DNA from: Lingula anatina
Lineage: Eukaryota > Brachiopoda > Lingulata > Lingulida > Lingulidae
DNA: 64,000 bases
Assembly (NCBI RefSeq): GCF_001039355.2
Contig: NW_019775521.1
Span: 249,684-313,683, forward strand
Reading direction: 5' to 3'
The notes beneath the pieces are model-generated. The model was not told where the DNA came from and searched no databases. It was given only the letters and a program-made list of their open reading frames with translations. Position 1 is the stretch's first letter. The number at the start of each line of letters is the position of its first letter. The translations under genes and the position numbers were made by a program. Shown here piece by piece: positions 59,895 through 64,000 of the stretch.

Positions 59895-60660
59895 ATGAAC
59901 TTTTTGTAAATTTTCGGTGCCGAAAAATAAATGCAAGTAGGGCAATAAATATATTGATGCTTTGCATAACGTACACATTTTTATCAATGTGCGTTACTCA
60001 GGTTTTTTGTGTGCACGCGTTCGCACGTGTGTGTGTCAGAGTGAGAGACAATTCCTAAGTTTTCATCACATATTATTTTTGAGAAAATATGAGTAGGTCC
60101 ATAATGTATACGTAAAAGTTAAAAATATCAAACAATTAAATGTACATGGTTCTCATATTTTGACATTTAATTGATTAAAGTCCCTATCATTTATTTTATC
60201 ATCAGTACAGTAAGGTAGAGTATGGTATTTACGTAGAAGCTACCGTTGGCAATTCGAAAATAACAACACATCTCAAGCACGCTGCAGTTGACCCAACAGA
60301 ATTTTATTGCCGCGTACCAATGTTGGTCAGCTGTACATAATAATGATAACCCACTGGTGGCATTAGCCCTTGTCAAACCGCACAGCACGTTAATCAGTAA
60401 TAGCTTTTTTATCTATTATTTTTTGTAATTACTTTTTCAGATATTTGCATAAAAATCGAAAGTTTTTTTAGCAAAGTAAACGTCACCAGTACATTCAAAA
60501 ATACGTTAGCCCTTTTTTCTATAATTACGACCATAGCAGTGCGTGAGGTTAGAAAATCTTAAACAAACGGCAACTTAATGTAATTGTAATTGTATACAAA
60601 GATAGAAATCAATGTAGGGGTCAGTAGTCGGTACTTAGAGATGACACCCTCGTGATCGCC
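59895..60660. other. Spacer after G7
   Basis: Colinear with 62462-63090 (3' flank of G8). No gene is supported; near 60590-60650 it becomes the same sequence as that before B4. Confidence 0.6.
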
Positions 60661-60870
60661 TATGTGATCGATCTGACCAATGGCGGATGTGCCCTCCTGT
60701 CCTCTTCTGCGGACAGCACCTTCATAACAGGCAACTTACCTTGGTATACCTTGGCCCTTGGCAATTTCCTCTCAGATCTTGTCTCTGCCCCTTTTGCATC
60801 CATGTGCTCCAAATTGGCCAAAAAAAAAAAAAAACCAGTGCAACAAAGGAACCGTGCAAAACGTCTCACA
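60661..60870 (+). pseudogene. Exon 3 relic, B type (B6)
   Basis: Mid-exon sequence (gtgatcgatctgaccaatgg) follows the family but with an insertion around ggcaacttaccttgg, a run of about 15 A after ttggcc replacing the next codons, and loss of the end. The B-type 3' UTR (gaagattttattggtagtta) with aataaa near 60920 and a short GA run follow. Confidence 0.7.
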
Positions 60871-61167
60871 ATAATGGTCTATTCGTGTGAAGATTTTATT
60901 GGTAGTTATGTTGCGAAAATAAAGCGTAAGTTTTGAGTACGTGTCTTTTCTGCTTTCATTACGATTAACACCAAAGGTACATGTATCTGACAGAGAGAGA
61001 AAGTACACTCTGTCACTCTTCACAGATATAATATCCTTTATTTAATCATTTATGTGTTCGTTTCGCCGATAAATATTTATCGATATGAACATTTGATTTT
61101 CTTACTTACTAAATTTGCCAATTAGTCACTTTATTATTATTATTTCGAGAATGCATTGACCCTAATT

Positions 61168-61352
61168 TGATAAGAACGACACGAACAGTACGTGTGGTGA
61201 GGAAATCTCCGAAAACCAGGGCACAATCGTGCTAAACCCCATCCCCCGGCGCGTGGGCATGTGCTCGCAGACCCTTTATACAGCTAGAACTGACGGCATA
61301 CTGCGTACTTTGGTGGAGTCAGCCAACTACAGCATTCACCAGAGCTTTAAAG
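61168..61352 (+). promoter_or_regulatory. Promoter and non-coding exon 1 of G8
   Basis: Conserved array promoter block; TATA box tttatacag at 61275-61283 (one change from the usual tttatatag). Exon 1 probably ends at 61352 (aaag|gtttgt). Confidence 0.7.
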
Positions 61353-61591
61353 GTTTGTTTGTTCTTTTCCTTGCAATGAATAGTGTACTTATGACATACT
61401 GTTGCCTTCAATAACTAAAACCAATAACAACGTTTAGTTTGTATTTTACGTGTGTGATAAGATCAACCAAAATTCGGATTTGTCAAACAAAACAAAACAA
61501 AATAAATTCCAAGGCTGCAAGGATTTTGTGTTCAATCCGCTTTTGTATGAATTTGAATTTTCAACAGGCTCGATCTGCACATTCTGTTACC

Positions 61592-62461
61592 ATGAAGGTT
61601 TTGATCCTAGTTGCTTTGGTTGCCGTAGCAACTGCCAAACCAGCTGAGAACTCCATTCAGCGTCTTGGTAAGTAGACATACGTTTTTTAAGCTGATTCTG
61701 TAATTAATTTTATCAATGATTTCACTTGGTGCCATCAACAAATTGCCTATTTCAACTTTAAAATAACAACTTTAAAACAAACGTATCTTTAAATAGCCCT
61801 TTAAGGTGATAGCTTACGTAAAAATCTCCCAATTTTGGAAAAGTGGGGTCTCAATAAATGAATAGTAACTTAAAGTCAAATTTATATTCATCAATTACTT
61901 TCCTCTAACAGTTAATTCACTTTTCTTTGCACTACAAAAAATAAACCAGTTTTTCTTTCTTTTTTGACATATGGCGGCGTTTTTTATTCTTATTTTCTCT
62001 TACTCATAAACTATTCAAGAATAATACCTCTTTTGTTTTTTATTCGAAATTAAATCTAATAGTAATCTAAGCAAAGATCAAATTTAAATATTAGGGAATT
62101 TTATAAAATATCATCATTGGTTTTTGCTCACTTTTTCGCAGCACGCTCTCTGGTCGAAGACGAGGTTATGAAGAGGGGTGTCCTCAGTAACGCAGTTAAT
62201 GCCATCTGCGTCCCCGTCATGGACTCCGTGATCGGTCTGGCCAATGGCGCATGTGCCTTTCTGGATACTGCCGACAGCATCTGCATACAGCTTGCTGACA
62301 AGTACCTTGGCAACTTCCTCTCTGGTCTGTTATCTGAACCTGTTGCATCCATGTGCCTCAGCCTGGCCAAACTCGCCGTCAACGAGTGCCAGAAAGGAAC
62401 CGTGCAAAACTTAGCCTCCAGTGTATGCACCAAACTTACCGACTTGCCTATAATCGGCTAA
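61592..62461 (+). CDS. Array gene G8: secreted six-cysteine prepropeptide
   Basis: Coding exons 61592-61667 and 62142-62461 (acceptor tttcgcag|CA) join in phase 1 to give 131 aa. Signal peptide MKVLILVALVAVATA; pro-segment with SLVED in place of SLAED, ending EDEVMKR; mature part begins GVLSNAVN. The cysteine spacing is 14, 9, 23, 10 and 12, the short second loop being shared only with G1. The end is DLPIIG. The poly(A) signal reads gataaa near 62502, a weaker variant. Confidence 0.85.
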
Positions 62462-63147
62462 TTGAACTTTTTTTGGAAATTTCCTATGCCGAAAGATAAA
62501 TGCAAGTAGGGCAATAAAATGCTTTTGATTTGCATAATGTACACATTTATACCCGTTACTCAATGTGTTTGTGTGCACGCGTGCGCACGTGTGTGCGTGA
62601 GTAAGAGAGAGAGAATTCTAATGTTTTCATCATATATTATTTCTGAGAAAATATGAGAAGGTCCATGAAAATGATGATTAAATGTATACGTAAAAGTTAA
62701 AAATATCGAACAATATAATATACATGGTCCTCATATTTTGACATTTTTAAATTTTTAACTTAAAAGTGATTTAAGTCCCCATCATTTATTTTATCAACAG
62801 TACAGTAAGGTAGAGTATGGTATTTACGTAGTACCTACCGTTGGCAATACGAAAATAACAATACATCTCAAGCACGCTGCAGTTGACCCAACAGAATTTT
62901 ATTGCCGCGTACCAACGTTGGTCAGCTGTACATAATAATGATGATAACCCACCGGTGACATTAACCCTTGTCAAACAGCACGGTACGTACGTTAAATTCG
63001 TCAATGTTTTTTTAAAATGTTTTTTATGTAAATTACTTTTTCAGATATTTGTGTATATTTTAAGATATTTTACTTTTTTCAGCAAAGTAAACGTTACCAG
63101 TAAGTGATTTCATCAGTACGTTCAAAAATACGTTTACCCTTTTTTCG
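62462..63147. other. Spacer after G8
   Basis: 3' UTR, a short GT and GA microsatellite (about 62565-62612) and array spacer colinear with the region after G7. No gene is supported. Confidence 0.6.
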
Positions 63148-63320
63148 ATAAGGACGACCTTAACAGTACGTGAGGTTAGGAAAACTCAAACAAGCGGGGG
63201 CAAAATCGTGCCAACACCGATCCCCTGGCGCGTGGGCATGTGCTGACGGCATGATGCGCACTTGGGCGGACTCCATCAAATACTGCATTCACCGGCACTC
63301 ACCAGAACCTTTTCAAGGTT
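63148..63320 (+). promoter_or_regulatory. Ninth array promoter, TATA box deleted (relic)
   Basis: The upstream motifs are intact (gataaggacgacc, ggcaaaatcgtgccaa, gcgcgtgggcatgtgct), but the next bases are gacggcatgatgcgc. Compared with G8, 26 bp containing the TATA box are missing at the junction 63244/63245. No exon 2 or exon 3 follows in the window; instead the sequence resembles that before B1 (tcttttgcaagttagcag). Confidence 0.75.
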
Positions 63321-64000
63321 TGTTTCAGCTTTTTCTTTCACTAATTTTGACAGGAACAATGTGTATTTTACTTCTATAACACCTACAAGAATTCTGAATT
63401 ATAAAACAAAACAATCGCGATCCTACAGTGTCTTTTGCAAGTTAGCAGATTTCAAATATTGTGGTAAATAAAATATATATATGCTGGTGACTGTTAATTT
63501 TTATTAAAAAGGTGACAGAATTTTCATTGCCGCGTACCACTGCAAGTCATCAAGAGAATTTGACGATAACCAACCGGCAACATTAACTGGTGGCAAAACG
63601 CACAATACGTTTAATTGTTCAACTAACTTTTTACACGTTTCTGTTATGTAAATTACTTATTCAGATTAGTGCAAAAATAAATAAATAAATAAACATTTGT
63701 TTTTTTAGAATCTTTTCTGTCTACGTACCTTAACCGCACGCATCCAACTGGCGCCATGTTAAATGTACAATTTATAGGACATCTTCTCTGTAAGGAGCAC
63801 TAGACGTCAACTAAGGGAAATATTTTTTAACGTTTTCCCAATGAGAACTGAAACTTATTTAGTCTCTGACAGTCAAAGTAACTGTGTGCTTTTTTATAAT
63901 CTTTTAAGAGATTATAACAGAGTATGGCTAACACTGAAATCCGTTTATGTCTGGTGGCAAGCGCGGATTCTATAATAATTTCGAGAACTTTTTTTCGGTG
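63321..64000. other. Array-type spacer at the right end of the window
   Basis: From about 63510 the sequence matches spacers after A genes (for example tggcaaaacgcacaatacgtttaattgttc in two pieces, and the block near 63750-63850). The array therefore continues past the window, or a decayed unit ends here. No gene is supported. Confidence 0.6.

Noticed and set aside
29543-62433. Many antisense ORFs of 60-140 codons opposite exon 3 of the array genes
   Set aside because: They recur only where the sense exon is conserved, lack starts and splice context, and are shadows of the real coding strand.

Overview
This is animal nuclear DNA, probably from a marine invertebrate. The genes have spliced exons with GT-AG introns, the intergenic DNA is AT-rich and full of microsatellites and short inverted-repeat transposons, and TATA promoters and AATAAA polyadenylation signals are present. 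Two rolling-stone-type membrane proteins and a BTB-BACK-Kelch gene fit an invertebrate, but nothing fixes the phylum. Single Ns and one N run mark draft-assembly joins, and at least three of them sit between near-identical duplicates.

Left part (1-27 kb): a tandem pair of rolling-stone-like genes on the plus strand (1435-3863 and 6486-7358); a complete nine-exon Kelch-like gene on the minus strand (14344 down to 9298, 766 aa when spliced); a two-exon plus-strand gene of unknown function transcribed divergently from it (15780-19248, 429 aa); and a single-exon gene of unknown function (22105-22611, 168 aa). The rest is intergenic DNA with MITEs, a dispersed repeat at 23431-23815 and simple repeats.

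Right part (27-64 kb): a tandem array of one small secreted-peptide family that I do not recognise. Each gene (G1-G8) has a TATA promoter inside a conserved block of about 200 bp, a non-coding exon 1, an exon 2 encoding a 15-residue signal peptide and the start of a pro-segment, a phase-1 intron, and an exon 3 encoding the end of the pro-segment (ending Lys-Arg) and a mature domain of about 90 residues. Six cysteines are spaced C-x14-C-x9/10-C-x23-C-x10-C-x12-C, and the chain nearly always ends in Gly. Seven copies look intact. G2 carries a frameshift, and a ninth promoter (63.15 kb) has lost its TATA box.

Between the intact genes lie decayed relics of a second, sister gene type (called B here: exon-2 scraps, truncated exon 3, its own 3' UTR). 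The ancestral repeat unit was therefore probably a pair of genes, A and B, of which B has died in nearly every copy. Duplications of several sizes and independent MITE insertions, whose empty sites survive in sister units, allow the history of the array to be read. The array is the most novel element of the window. Its products look like processed, disulfide-rich, helical secreted peptides (defence, venom, mucus or reproductive roles are all possible), and nothing in the sequence decides among these.
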